From: ZC4RG42 sp036676355
GTDB lineage: Bacteria > Pseudomonadota > Gammaproteobacteria > Burkholderiales > SG8-39
NCBI GenBank assembly: GCA_036676355.1
Contig: JAKFDA010000056.1
Location: 1-12,090 of the forward strand
Reading direction: 5' to 3'
DNA length: 12,090 nt
Shown here: in pieces, positions 1 to 6,683 of the stretch
Numbering within the stretch: the first letter of the stretch is position 1
Layout: every line of letters starts with the position of its first letter
Program-made: the position numbers and the translations under genes
Notes under the pieces: generated by a model
The model's database searches: none
Told to the model about the DNA's origin: nothing
What the model saw: only the letters and a program-made list of their open reading frames with translations

Positions 1-1
1 T

Positions 2-532
2 CTGGCACACGGCGGGCCGCTGCGGCTGATCATTCCGGGCTATTACGGCGTGAACAACGTGAAGTACATCAAGCGACTCGCTTTCACGCCGAAAGAGACG
101 GATGCCAAGATTCATTCATCCGGATACCGCGTTCGCCCGGTTGGAGAAAAGGGTGCGCCGACGCAGCCTTCGATGTGGGAAATGGACGTGAAATCGTGGA
201 TCGATCGGCCGGCCGGTACCGGCGATGTGCCGGCGGGTACGGTGCAGATCACCGGCGTCGCGTTCGCGGGGACAAGAGCGGTCAAGCAGGTCGAAGTGTC
301 CACCGACGGCGGCAAGACCTGGCATGCGGCTGAATTCATCGGCCCTGACCTCGGGCCCTACGCATGGCGCACTTTTGTTTTTCCGGCCAAGCTCGCGCGG
401 GGCTCCCATGTGCTTGCAAGCCGTGCGACCGACGCCGAAGGCGATACTCAGCCGGCCGATCGTCTGGAGAACGAGCGCGGCTACGCGAACAACAGTTGGC
501 ACGATCACGCCGTCAAGATCAACGTCGTATGA
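2..532 (+). CDS. SorA-like molybdenum sulfite dehydrogenase, C-terminal part (5' truncated by window)
   Basis: This is the last 176 codons of a sulfite oxidase-family molybdoprotein. The frame is open from base 2, so the true start is outside the window. The visible part begins with an H-G-x-P-L-R-L segment followed by PGYYGVNNVKYIKRL, the typical end of the molybdopterin-binding domain in bacterial sulfite dehydrogenases. The remainder is the Ig-like Mo-co dimerisation domain, with 'VEVSTDGGKTWHAAE' and a closing 'ANNSWHDHAVKINVV'. The family oxidises sulfite to sulfate in the periplasm and passes electrons to cytochrome c. A cytochrome c gene follows after 20 bp, as in sorAB operons, which supports sulfite as the substrate. 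The catalytic cysteine lies upstream and cannot be checked, so another Mo-oxidoreductase of the same fold remains possible. Confidence 0.85.
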   Translation: MAHGGPLRLIIPGYYGVNNVKYIKRLAFTPKETDAKIHSSGYRVRPVGEKGAPTQPSMWEMDVKSWIDRPAGTGDVPAGTVQITGVAFAGTRAVKQVEVSTDGGKTWHAAEFIGPDLGPYAWRTFVFPAKLARGSHVLASRATDAEGDTQPADRLENERGYANNSWHDHAVKINVV

Positions 533-552
533 AGGTTTGACGCGGAATTCAC

Positions 553-876
553 GTGCCAAAACGAGTTTTTTTTCTTGGCCTCGTGCTGGTCGCAGCGGCC
601 GGCGGCGCCCACGCGGATTCAGCTGCGGAACTCGGTCGCAAGGTCTTCTTGCAGATCGCGCAGCCTTCGTGCGCAACCTGCCATACGCTCAAGGACGCCG
701 GGTCGGCCGGTGCGATCGGCCCCGTGCTCGACGATCTGAAGCCGGACGCCGGGCGCGTTGCAGCCGCCGTGCGCAGCGGCGTGGATGTCATGCCTTCGTA
801 TGAAGGCAAGCTGACCGACGAGCAGATCGAGGCAGTCGCTTCATACATTGCCGAGGTGACTGGCGCTGCGAAGTAG
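553..876 (+). CDS. SorB-like small periplasmic cytochrome c
   Basis: A 107-residue class I cytochrome c. Residues 1-21 are a signal peptide: K3-R4, a hydrophobic core, then A19-H20-A21 for cleavage. The single heme motif is C40-A-T-C-H44. M80 in 'VMPSY' is the likely sixth ligand. The C-terminal helix 'LTDEQIEAVASYIAEV' is the usual closing helix of the fold. It would take electrons from the preceding sulfite dehydrogenase and deliver them to the respiratory chain. The start is GTG at 553, because an in-frame TGA lies at 538-540 and no ATG occurs before the signal peptide. The ribosome site is weak (GCGGAA, 542-547), so translation may be coupled to the upstream gene. A run of eight T (566-573) falls within the signal-peptide codons, but the frame is intact. 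Confidence 0.88.
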   Translation: MPKRVFFLGLVLVAAAGGAHADSAAELGRKVFLQIAQPSCATCHTLKDAGSAGAIGPVLDDLKPDAGRVAAAVRSGVDVMPSYEGKLTDEQIEAVASYIAEVTGAAK

Positions 877-904
877 TCGATCCCCGCGCGGTCACTTCAA
901 GGGG

Positions 905-1657
905 CTAGTCGTGCTCGTCCTCGGCCGGTTTTTCCACTGCGCCGCGACGTTGCATGTAATGCGCGACGAGCCAGCAAAGCGCGGCCCATGCGGCTCCCGC
1001 CGCCCATCCGGCGAGCACGTCGGTCGGCCAGTGCACGCCGAGATAGACGCGGCTCACGCCGATCAGCAGTGTCACGACTATCGCCACAATCAACAGATAC
1101 GCCTTCAGCCGCCGGCTGGGCTGCACACTGTTAAGCAGCGCGGCAAGGGTTAGATAAGTCACCGCCGACATCATCGAATGGCCGCTCGGAAAGCTTGCCG
1201 TGTAAACGATCGATTCGTGCGGAACGAGATCGGGGCGAGGGCGATCGAAGCCCATCTTCAGGAGTGTGCTGAGCAACATGCCGCCGGCGACCGCGGTCAG
1301 GGTGAACAACGCGATGCGTAACTTGCGCGAGAGCAGCAGGTACCCCAGTGCGGCGATGGTGATGAATGTCAGAACCCCCATGCCGCCGAGCGCGGTGAAA
1401 TCCCGACCCATCTCTTCAATCCAGCTCGGGCCGAGCGGGTCGGTGCGGTCGGCGGAATTGCGCAGCGCGAGCAGCAGCGCTTCGTCGACGCTGCGCGTTT
1501 CGCCTTCCATCACCTCATCGGCCAGTTCGACGAAGGACCACGCTCCGCCGAAAAGTACCGCCATCCATAGCAGCGCACCGAATTGATGACGACCGAGCCA
1601 CGCAAGGAAGGAGAAGGTGCGCCGTGTGAAGTGACGTGTTCTTTTAAGCAGAGGCAT
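905..1657 (-). CDS. PAP2-family integral membrane phosphatase
   Basis: A 250-residue membrane protein carrying all three motifs of the PAP2/phosphatidic acid phosphatase superfamily: K134-x6-R141-P142, P157-S-G-H160 and S202-R203-x5-H209-x3-D213. H209 is the expected nucleophile and H160 the acid/base. Hydrophobic segments at about 26-45, 92-110, 114-133, 163-176, 187-203 and 216-233 fit six membrane spans. Members dephosphorylate lipid phosphates such as undecaprenyl pyrophosphate, phosphatidic acid or phosphatidylglycerophosphate at the membrane; the actual substrate cannot be told from sequence. The ATG at 1657 has AGGGA five bases upstream on the minus strand. It ends 28 bp from the convergent cytochrome gene and is divergent from the AOX gene across a 123-bp gap. 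Confidence 0.9.
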   Translation of the reverse strand: MPLLKRTRHFTRRTFSFLAWLGRHQFGALLWMAVLFGGAWSFVELADEVMEGETRSVDEALLLALRNSADRTDPLGPSWIEEMGRDFTALGGMGVLTFITIAALGYLLLSRKLRIALFTLTAVAGGMLLSTLLKMGFDRPRPDLVPHESIVYTASFPSGHSMMSAVTYLTLAALLNSVQPSRRLKAYLLIVAIVVTLLIGVSRVYLGVHWPTDVLAGWAAGAAWAALCWLVAHYMQRRGAVEKPAEDEHD

Positions 1658-1698
1658 GCCGGTCCCTGATCAGATGATGCTCATTGCGGCGTTATCGG

Positions 1699-1727
1699 TT
1701 GCCACCCAGTCATTCTCGCGCCAATAT
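1699..1727 (+). promoter_or_regulatory. candidate promoter for the alternative oxidase gene
   Basis: TTGCCA (1699-1704), 17 bp, then CAATAT (1722-1727) is the best sigma70-like pair I see in the 123-bp divergent gap between the PAP2 and AOX genes. The -10 matches at only the key A and T positions, so this is tentative. I saw no clear FNR or NsrR-type operator there. Confidence 0.25.
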
Positions 1728-1780
1728 CCACGCGGCAGGATGCATCGGTTGGAAACCGTTCTATCTCATGGAGCATACGA

Positions 1781-2407
1781 ATGCCGGATACGACACCGCT
1801 TGTGCGGCACCACACGCCTGAGAATTTCTCCGACCGGAGTGCGCTTGCCGTCGTCAAGTTCCTGCGCTTCTTCGCCGACTTGTTCTTCGCTCGTCGCTAT
1901 GGCCACCGTGCAGTCGTTCTCGAAACGGTTGCGGCCGTGCCGGGCATGGTTGGCGGTGCGCTTCAGCATCTGCATTCGCTGCGACGCATGGAAAGTGATC
2001 ATGGGTGGATCCGCACGCTGCTCGACGAGGCGGAGAACGAGCGGATGCATTTGATGACGTTCATTAACATCGCCAGGCCGTCGTGGTTCGAGCGGGTGCT
2101 GGTGGTCATTGCACAGGGAATTTTCTACAACATCTTCTTCCTGCTTTACTTGATATCGTCAAAGACCGCGCATCGCATTGTGGGCTATCTCGAAGAGGAA
2201 GCGGTATTCAGCTACACGGAATATCTGGCCGGTGTGGATGACGGCACCTACGAAAACATTCCGGCACCCCAGATCGCAATCGATTACTGGGAACTCGCAC
2301 CGGACGCACGACTGCGCGATGTCATCCTCGTTGTCCGCGCCGATGAAGCGGGTCACCGTGATGTCAATCATGGATTCGCCAATGATCTGGCGGCATCCGC
2401 CGCTTGA
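1781..2407 (+). CDS. aox: alternative oxidase (cyanide-insensitive diiron ubiquinol oxidase)
   Basis: A 208-residue alternative oxidase that reduces oxygen to water with ubiquinol without pumping protons; it is expected to sit on the inner face of the membrane. The four diiron motifs are present in order: L47-E48-T (LETVAAVPGMVGG), E87-R-M-H90 (DEAENERMHLMTF), the E138-E140 cluster (YLEEEAVFSYTEYL, with Y145 as the likely conserved catalytic tyrosine), and E189-A-G-H192 (RADEAGHRDVNH). The usual eukaryotic form is EAHH; here the first H is G, while the iron-binding second H is kept. The length matches the catalytic core, without the mitochondrial targeting extension or the regulatory cysteine region of plant enzymes. 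The ATG at 1781 has GGAG at 1770-1773. It stands alone, divergent from PAP2 and convergent with the symporter (28-bp gap). Plastid terminal oxidase is the nearest alternative, but the motifs fit AOX. Confidence 0.95.
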   Translation: MPDTTPLVRHHTPENFSDRSALAVVKFLRFFADLFFARRYGHRAVVLETVAAVPGMVGGALQHLHSLRRMESDHGWIRTLLDEAENERMHLMTFINIARPSWFERVLVVIAQGIFYNIFFLLYLISSKTAHRIVGYLEEEAVFSYTEYLAGVDDGTYENIPAPQIAIDYWELAPDARLRDVILVVRADEAGHRDVNHGFANDLAASAA

Positions 2408-2435
2408 GACGAGCGCACGAACATACTTGCGTGAC

Positions 2436-4304
2436 TCAGGGCGAGGCGGCTAAACGACGCCACCACCAGGGCACCAGCGTAAGGCTGGCGAAGACGGCAA
2501 GGACGCCGGGCAACCACCCTGCCGGTCCGGATACGGGCGGCAGCAACAGACGCACCAATCCCCACAGCATCAGGAACAGCGACGCGGCCGAGACGCCGAG
2601 TACTACCATTTGTTCGCGCAAGCGCCGCAGCGGCGCTTGCGCCGGATCGCCGCAACGCTTTGCAGTCGCGGCCCACCAGCCGGAGGGCCTTACTCGCTGG
2701 TAGAACGCGTCAAGCGTCTGCGGATTTGTGGCCGGCGCGTATATCGCTGTGATGACCACGGCAAAGGTCGAAAGCAGCGCGACAACGGCCAGTCTTTGCG
2801 CGTCTGTTTCTAGAACGCTCAGCACGAAAGGCGCCGCCACCAAGCTGACGAGCATCGCGCCGAATTCCGACCAGACATTGGTGCGCTCCCACAGCCAGCG
2901 CGCCACCAGTGCAGGGCCGATGCCAGCGCCGAAGATCAACGAGATCGACCACGCCTGCGCGATCGAGTCGAGTTGCGCAGTGATCAACAGTGCGAGCGCG
3001 AGAATGAGAAGGCCGGACACGCGACCAACGATGACTTCCTCATGCCGCCCGGGCGTGCGGTGGAGAACGCGCTCGCACAGCAGTCGGCCATAGAGATCGT
3101 GCGTCCAGTAGGCCGCGCCCCAGTTGAGATGGGTGTCGACCGTCGAGGTGAGGGCGGCAAGCATGGCGATCAGCATCAATCCCCGCACGCCCGGCGGCAG
3201 CATCGCATCGATGCCCGCCACAAAAGTCGTTTCGCGCGCAGCGGCGAATGTGCTCTGGGTTGCATCGCCGGAAAAAGCCGGAAATGCGATGAGCAGGCCG
3301 ACACCGATCACAATCCAGATCGCGCTGCGCAGCACGATCTGCAGCCAGGCGAAGGTGATGCAGGCGATCTGCGCGTCGCGTTCGCTGCGGCACGCGATGG
3401 CACGCTGCGCGAGATAACCGGTACCGTCGCTGTTCATCTGATAGAGCCACTGCAACCCGATGAGCACGCCGAAGGCGAGCCAGGTCTCTTCGGTGCCGGC
3501 GGGCGGCGACATCGTAAGGATGTCGCCCGCGCGTGAGCTGCCGTACAGCGCATGCAGACGCGTCAGCATTGCATCGATACCGCCGATCTGTCCGACGAGC
3601 ACCACTGCATAGGCGAGCGTGCCGGCCAATGCGACGGACAACTGCACCACGTCGGTCCGCACCACGCTGCGCAGGCCGCCGGTGAGCGAGTAGAGCGCCG
3701 TGAATCCGAGAATCGTAAGGATCGACAGCAGGTTGTTTGCTGTGGCGATTGCGGGATCGAGTAAGGACACGGGGCTCGTCAGCGGTACGCCGAGCGCATC
3801 GACGACGCCCAACCACGCGGCGAACATGCCGTGCGGCAGCCACTGGTGCCAGGGCATGAACTGCTCGGTGATCCGCAGCGCGGCGGCGAGCACCATCGCA
3901 AGCACCACGCAATTCACCAGGGTGCCGAAGTACAGCGCTTTGACCGTGCGCAGGGCGAGCGCTCCGCCGGAACTGTAGCGTTGCTCGGCGAGCGCCGCGT
4001 CGGTGAGCACGCCGGAACGGTGCCACAGGGCGGCGAAGATCACCGCCATCGCGAGAAAGGCGAGCCCGTAGATCCACAGGCGCCACAGCATGAAGAGGCC
4101 GCCGGTCGCGATCAGCCCGGTGACGAGCAACGGCGTGTCGGCGGCGAACTGCGTCGCGGCCATGCTGAAGCCGGCCTGCCAGCCGCGCAACGTGCGACCG
4201 GCGAGAAAGTATTCCTCGGCACTGCGCGAAGCGTCCCGTCGCGCGTGCAGACCGCTCGCCACACCGTAAGCGACGAACAGCAACAGGAGCGCCAGATCGA
4301 TCAA
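2436..4304 (-). CDS. sodium:solute symporter family (SSS/SSF) transporter, substrate unknown
   Basis: A 622-residue polytopic membrane protein of the SSS family (LeuT fold). Family landmarks are 'EEYFLAGRTLRGW' (30-42) after the first span, 'LYSLTGGLRSVVRTDVVQ' (204-221), 'YLAQRAIACRSERDAQ' (297-312) and 'ALTSTVDTHLNWGAAYWTHDLY' (384-405). In the last, S387 and T388 sit where the Na2-site hydroxyls are expected. About 13 hydrophobic segments are present, plus a hydrophobic C-terminal pair (about 568-586 and 594-613) after a basic cytoplasmic stretch around 539-566. The start is TTG at 4304, with GGTGAG just upstream. ATG and GTG codons nearby are out of frame. It diverges from the ABC-transporter operon across 287 bp, which could mean shared control. 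The motifs do not indicate proline, acetate or pantothenate in particular. Confidence 0.88.
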   Translation of the reverse strand: MIDLALLLLFVAYGVASGLHARRDASRSAEEYFLAGRTLRGWQAGFSMAATQFAADTPLLVTGLIATGGLFMLWRLWIYGLAFLAMAVIFAALWHRSGVLTDAALAEQRYSSGGALALRTVKALYFGTLVNCVVLAMVLAAALRITEQFMPWHQWLPHGMFAAWLGVVDALGVPLTSPVSLLDPAIATANNLLSILTILGFTALYSLTGGLRSVVRTDVVQLSVALAGTLAYAVVLVGQIGGIDAMLTRLHALYGSSRAGDILTMSPPAGTEETWLAFGVLIGLQWLYQMNSDGTGYLAQRAIACRSERDAQIACITFAWLQIVLRSAIWIVIGVGLLIAFPAFSGDATQSTFAAARETTFVAGIDAMLPPGVRGLMLIAMLAALTSTVDTHLNWGAAYWTHDLYGRLLCERVLHRTPGRHEEVIVGRVSGLLILALALLITAQLDSIAQAWSISLIFGAGIGPALVARWLWERTNVWSEFGAMLVSLVAAPFVLSVLETDAQRLAVVALLSTFAVVITAIYAPATNPQTLDAFYQRVRPSGWWAATAKRCGDPAQAPLRRLREQMVVLGVSAASLFLMLWGLVRLLLPPVSGPAGWLPGVLAVFASLTLVPWWWRRLAASP

Positions 4305-4322
4305 CGGCTCACCATGCGACGG

Positions 4323-4338
4323 AGGCGCTCTTGCGCCT
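4323..4338 (-). repeat. small GC-rich hairpin in the symporter leader
   Basis: AGGCGC, TCTT, GCGCCT forms a six-pair stem with a four-base loop about 20 bases upstream of the symporter TTG. It could fold in the symporter mRNA leader close to the ribosome site. There is no T-run, so it is not a terminator. Function is unknown. Confidence 0.35.
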
Positions 4339-4420
4339 GAGCTCGACGATCACGATCGCTTTCCTGGCTAATGGTGGTCGTGCGATGGATGCAGCCGCGA
4401 TGCCTGCGTTTACATGGGCT

Positions 4421-4439
4421 CGAGGCTAATTGGGCCTCG
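4421..4439. repeat. inverted repeat in the divergent promoter region
   Basis: CGAGGC, 7-bp spacer TAATTGG, GCCTCG: two perfect six-base arms, about 120 bp upstream of the symporter start and just upstream of the -35 box of the ABC operon. The position suits an operator or activator site serving either divergent unit. No regulator can be assigned. Confidence 0.35.
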
Positions 4440-4461
4440 TGCGACAACGAAAAATCACCGC

Positions 4462-4491
4462 TTGACAAACGCAATTTGTGGCACCTACTAT
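4462..4491 (+). promoter_or_regulatory. sigma70-type promoter of the ABC transporter/hydrolase operon
   Basis: A perfect -35 box TTGACA (4462-4467), an 18-bp spacer, and the -10 box TACTAT (4486-4491, 4 of 6 matches). Transcription would start around 4497-4499 and give a leader of about 95 bases before the binding-protein ATG. The predicted start falls inside the inverted repeat at 4495-4518. Confidence 0.6.
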
Positions 4492-4494
4492 TTG

Positions 4495-4518
4495 GTAAGT
4501 AAGTAAATTCTTACTTAC
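4495..4518. promoter_or_regulatory. 24-bp palindromic operator, probable TetR-family repressor site
   Basis: GTAAGTAAG (4495-4503), centre TAAATT (4504-4509), CTTACTTAC (4510-4518): nine-base arms with perfect complementarity. It begins four bases after the -10 box and covers the predicted transcription start, the classical place for a repressor. Size and symmetry fit a TetR-family dimer or dimer pair, and a TetR regulator is encoded in the same operon. No second copy was noticed elsewhere in the window. Binding by that regulator is inferred. Confidence 0.6.
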
Positions 4519-4591
4519 GTCACTGTGGTTTGAACGAGCATTTGCATTTGTACGGCGATTTGGTTGTTTCACTTATTGTGAGGACCTCAAA

Positions 4592-5782
4592 ATGCATGCA
4601 ATTCGTTTCAAAATCCGTTTCTCCGCGTTAGTCGCCTTCTTAGGGCTTTTTCTTTTCTCTGTTTCACCTTTTGCGCTAGCCCAAGAGCCTGTCAAGATTG
4701 GCTTGGTTGCGGCGCTTTCAGGCAACTCCGCTCTGTCGGGCGAAGCCATTAATCGCGGTTTGACGATCGCCATCGACGAAGTGAACGCCCGTGGTGGCGT
4801 CATGGGCGGCCGCAAGCTGGTGCTCGTGCGCCGCGATGACGAATCCAACCCGGCCAAAGGTCAACTTGCCGCACGCGAATTGATCGAGCAGGAACAGGTA
4901 GCGGTGGTGTTCGGCGGTATCGATACGCCGGTTTCGGTCGCGCTGGTCAGCGTCATGCAGGAATTGAAGACGCCGTATATGGGTGTGTGGGCGGCCGGCA
5001 CCAACATCACGCATCACGGCAAGACGCCGAACTATATGTTCCGCGTGTCGGTGGTCGATGAACGGGTCGACACCGCGTTGCTGCAGTACGCTCAAAAAAC
5101 GTTCGGCGCAAAAAAACCTGGCGGCATCCTGGTGAACAATCCATGGGGCGAATCAAATCAGAAGGGACTCGAAAAGGCATCTGCTGAATTGAAGCTGCCC
5201 CTGGCCGGAATCGAAAAATTTGGCAATAACGATGTCGATGTCTCGCCGCAACTCACGCGGCTGAAAAATGCGGGCGCCGACAGCCTCATCCTGGTCGGTA
5301 ACGCAGCGCCCGCCGCTCAAGTGATGAAGTCGCTGGATCGCATGGGCTGGAACGTGCCGGTGGTATCGCACTGGGGCATTTCGGGCGGACGATTCAATGA
5401 GCTGGCCGGACCGCGGTACAAGGACGTCCATTTCGTGCAGACGTACAGCTTCTTCGGCAAGCAGAATAAAGTCGGCACGAAGGTGATGGCCGAGCTGAAA
5501 AAACGCTATCCCGAAATCAAGGGACCGGCGGATGTATTGGCTCCCGTCGGTGTCGCCAACGCTTATGACGGCTTGATGCTCACCGCGCTTGCGCTGGATG
5601 TCGCGAAATCCACTGACGGCGACAAGATCCGCCAGAGCTTTTACAAGATCCCCGAGTACGAGGGTCTGATCAAGACCTACAAGCAGCCGTTCAAGGAAGG
5701 CGACAACGACGCGCTGAACGAAAATGATTACCTCTGGGTGAAGTTCGAGGGCAAGAACGCCATCCCGGTTGCCGGTAAATAA
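4592..5782 (+). CDS. periplasmic substrate-binding protein of a branched-chain-amino-acid/amide-type ABC transporter (LivK-like)
   Basis: A 396-residue type I periplasmic binding protein (Peripla_BP_6/LivK family). Residues 1-30 are a signal peptide: basic start, long hydrophobic core, cleavage after 'FALA' before Q31. The mature protein opens with 'VKIGLVAALSGNSALSGEAINRG', the usual first strand and ligand loop, followed by the helix 'IAIDEVNARGGVMGG'. 'VFGGIDTPVSVAL' (about 106-118) is the second ligand loop. 'ILVNNPWGESNQKG' (about 179-192) starts the second lobe. The family binds leucine, amides, urea, aromatic acids and others, so the ligand is open. The ATG at 4592 has TGAGGA at 4579-4584. 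It is the first gene of the operon, ending 26 bp before the permease gene. A6 and A7 runs (5094-5099, 5110-5116) do not break the frame. Confidence 0.9.
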   Translation: MHAIRFKIRFSALVAFLGLFLFSVSPFALAQEPVKIGLVAALSGNSALSGEAINRGLTIAIDEVNARGGVMGGRKLVLVRRDDESNPAKGQLAARELIEQEQVAVVFGGIDTPVSVALVSVMQELKTPYMGVWAAGTNITHHGKTPNYMFRVSVVDERVDTALLQYAQKTFGAKKPGGILVNNPWGESNQKGLEKASAELKLPLAGIEKFGNNDVDVSPQLTRLKNAGADSLILVGNAAPAAQVMKSLDRMGWNVPVVSHWGISGGRFNELAGPRYKDVHFVQTYSFFGKQNKVGTKVMAELKKRYPEIKGPADVLAPVGVANAYDGLMLTALALDVAKSTDGDKIRQSFYKIPEYEGLIKTYKQPFKEGDNDALNENDYLWVKFEGKNAIPVAGK

Positions 5783-5808
5783 GCACCCTTCACCTTGAGG
5801 AGAATCCG

Positions 5809-6681
5809 GTGATCTCTTTCGACATCGTTGTGGCGGGCTTTGTCGCGGGCAGCATGTATGGCTTGCTCGCGCTGGGCTATCACGTCACATTCATTGTTTC
5901 GAATACCCTCAATTTTTCTCAAGGCGCATCTCTGATGTTTGGCGCGGTCATGGGGTACGCGCTTCATGTCACCTACGGGTTGCCGTTGCCGATCGCGGCC
6001 GTGCTTGCCGTCCTGATATGTGCAGTTCTCGGCTGGGTAATTCACCGCATTGCGGTGGCGCCATTTTCCAAAAATGGCTCCATTGCCTGGCTGATGTCGA
6101 CCATAGCGTTCGGCATCATCCTGGAGAATGCGGTGATGCTCACCTTCGGCAAGGAATCGCGCAGCATGCCTTCGCCGCTGCCCGAATCGCCGATACGGGT
6201 ATTCGGCACCGGTATCTATCCGATCGAGATAATGATTCCGATTGTCGGCCTGGCATGTGCAATAGCGCTATCGCTGTTCCTCAAGCGCACGATCCTCGGC
6301 AAGGCTTTGCTGGCCGCGGCACAGAACCGGGATGCTGCATTGCTGCAGGGAATCGCCGTCACTCATCTGGTGAGCGTTGCCTACATCGTCTCGACTGCGC
6401 TGGCCGGCATTGCCGGCCTGCTGATCGCGCCGAAGATCAACGTTTACGCCGGCATGGGAATGATGTTCGGCTTGAAGGCGTTTGCCGTAGCCATCATCGG
6501 CGGCATGGACAGCGCGATAGGCGTAATGCTCGCGGGGCTCTTGTACGGGCTCGGTGAAGCCACCATCGCCGCATTGTTGCCGTCGGCCTATCGGGAAATT
6601 ATTGGATTCGGTTTTGTAATCCTTGTCCTTGCGATGAAGCCGGAGGGCCTGTTCGGCCACCGCGCTGCGCAGAAGGTCTGA
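5809..6681 (+). CDS. LivH-type inner-membrane permease of the ABC transporter
   Basis: A 290-residue permease with about eight membrane spans. Family marks are the first-span motif 'GSMYGLLALGYHV' with 'NTLNFSQGASLMFGAVMGY' (32-50). The cytoplasmic coupling loop 'LLAAAQNRDAALLQGI' is the region expected to touch the ATPases. 'FGLKAFAVAIIGGMDSAIGVMLAGLLYGLGE' follows, and 'MKPEGLFGHR' closes the protein. It pairs with the LivM-like half encoded next to form the translocation channel. The GTG start at 5809 is set by a strong GAGGAG (5797-5802) six bases upstream. The stop is 2 bp from the next ATG, indicating translational coupling. Confidence 0.92.
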   Translation: MISFDIVVAGFVAGSMYGLLALGYHVTFIVSNTLNFSQGASLMFGAVMGYALHVTYGLPLPIAAVLAVLICAVLGWVIHRIAVAPFSKNGSIAWLMSTIAFGIILENAVMLTFGKESRSMPSPLPESPIRVFGTGIYPIEIMIPIVGLACAIALSLFLKRTILGKALLAAAQNRDAALLQGIAVTHLVSVAYIVSTALAGIAGLLIAPKINVYAGMGMMFGLKAFAVAIIGGMDSAIGVMLAGLLYGLGEATIAALLPSAYREIIGFGFVILVLAMKPEGLFGHRAAQKV

Positions 6682-6683
6682 CC

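Noticed and set aside
116..676. A 186-codon minus-strand frame across the SorA end and the cytochrome gene
   Set aside because: It lies opposite two recognisable genes and encodes an Arg-rich, motif-free sequence.
882..904. CCCC...GGGG pairing between the convergent cytochrome and PAP2 genes as a terminator
   Set aside because: Only four pairs with a 15-base loop and no T-run on either strand. Too weak to call.
1739..1746. GATGCATC palindrome upstream of the AOX gene as a possible NsrR half-site
   Set aside because: An 8-bp palindrome is common by chance, and the second half-site expected for NsrR is absent.
2408..2435. Terminator between the convergent AOX and symporter genes
   Set aside because: No stem followed by a T-run is visible in the 28-bp gap.
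3040..4086. A 348-codon minus-strand frame overlapping the symporter gene
   Set aside because: Its translation is Arg/Ala-rich without any family motif, while the overlapping symporter frame has clear SSS motifs and membrane spans. It is a GC-rich shadow frame.
5094..5116. A6 and A7 runs in the binding-protein gene, and a T8 run at 566-573 in the cytochrome gene, as phase-variation tracts
   Set aside because: Both frames are intact and the runs are short. Nothing else suggests contingency-locus behaviour.
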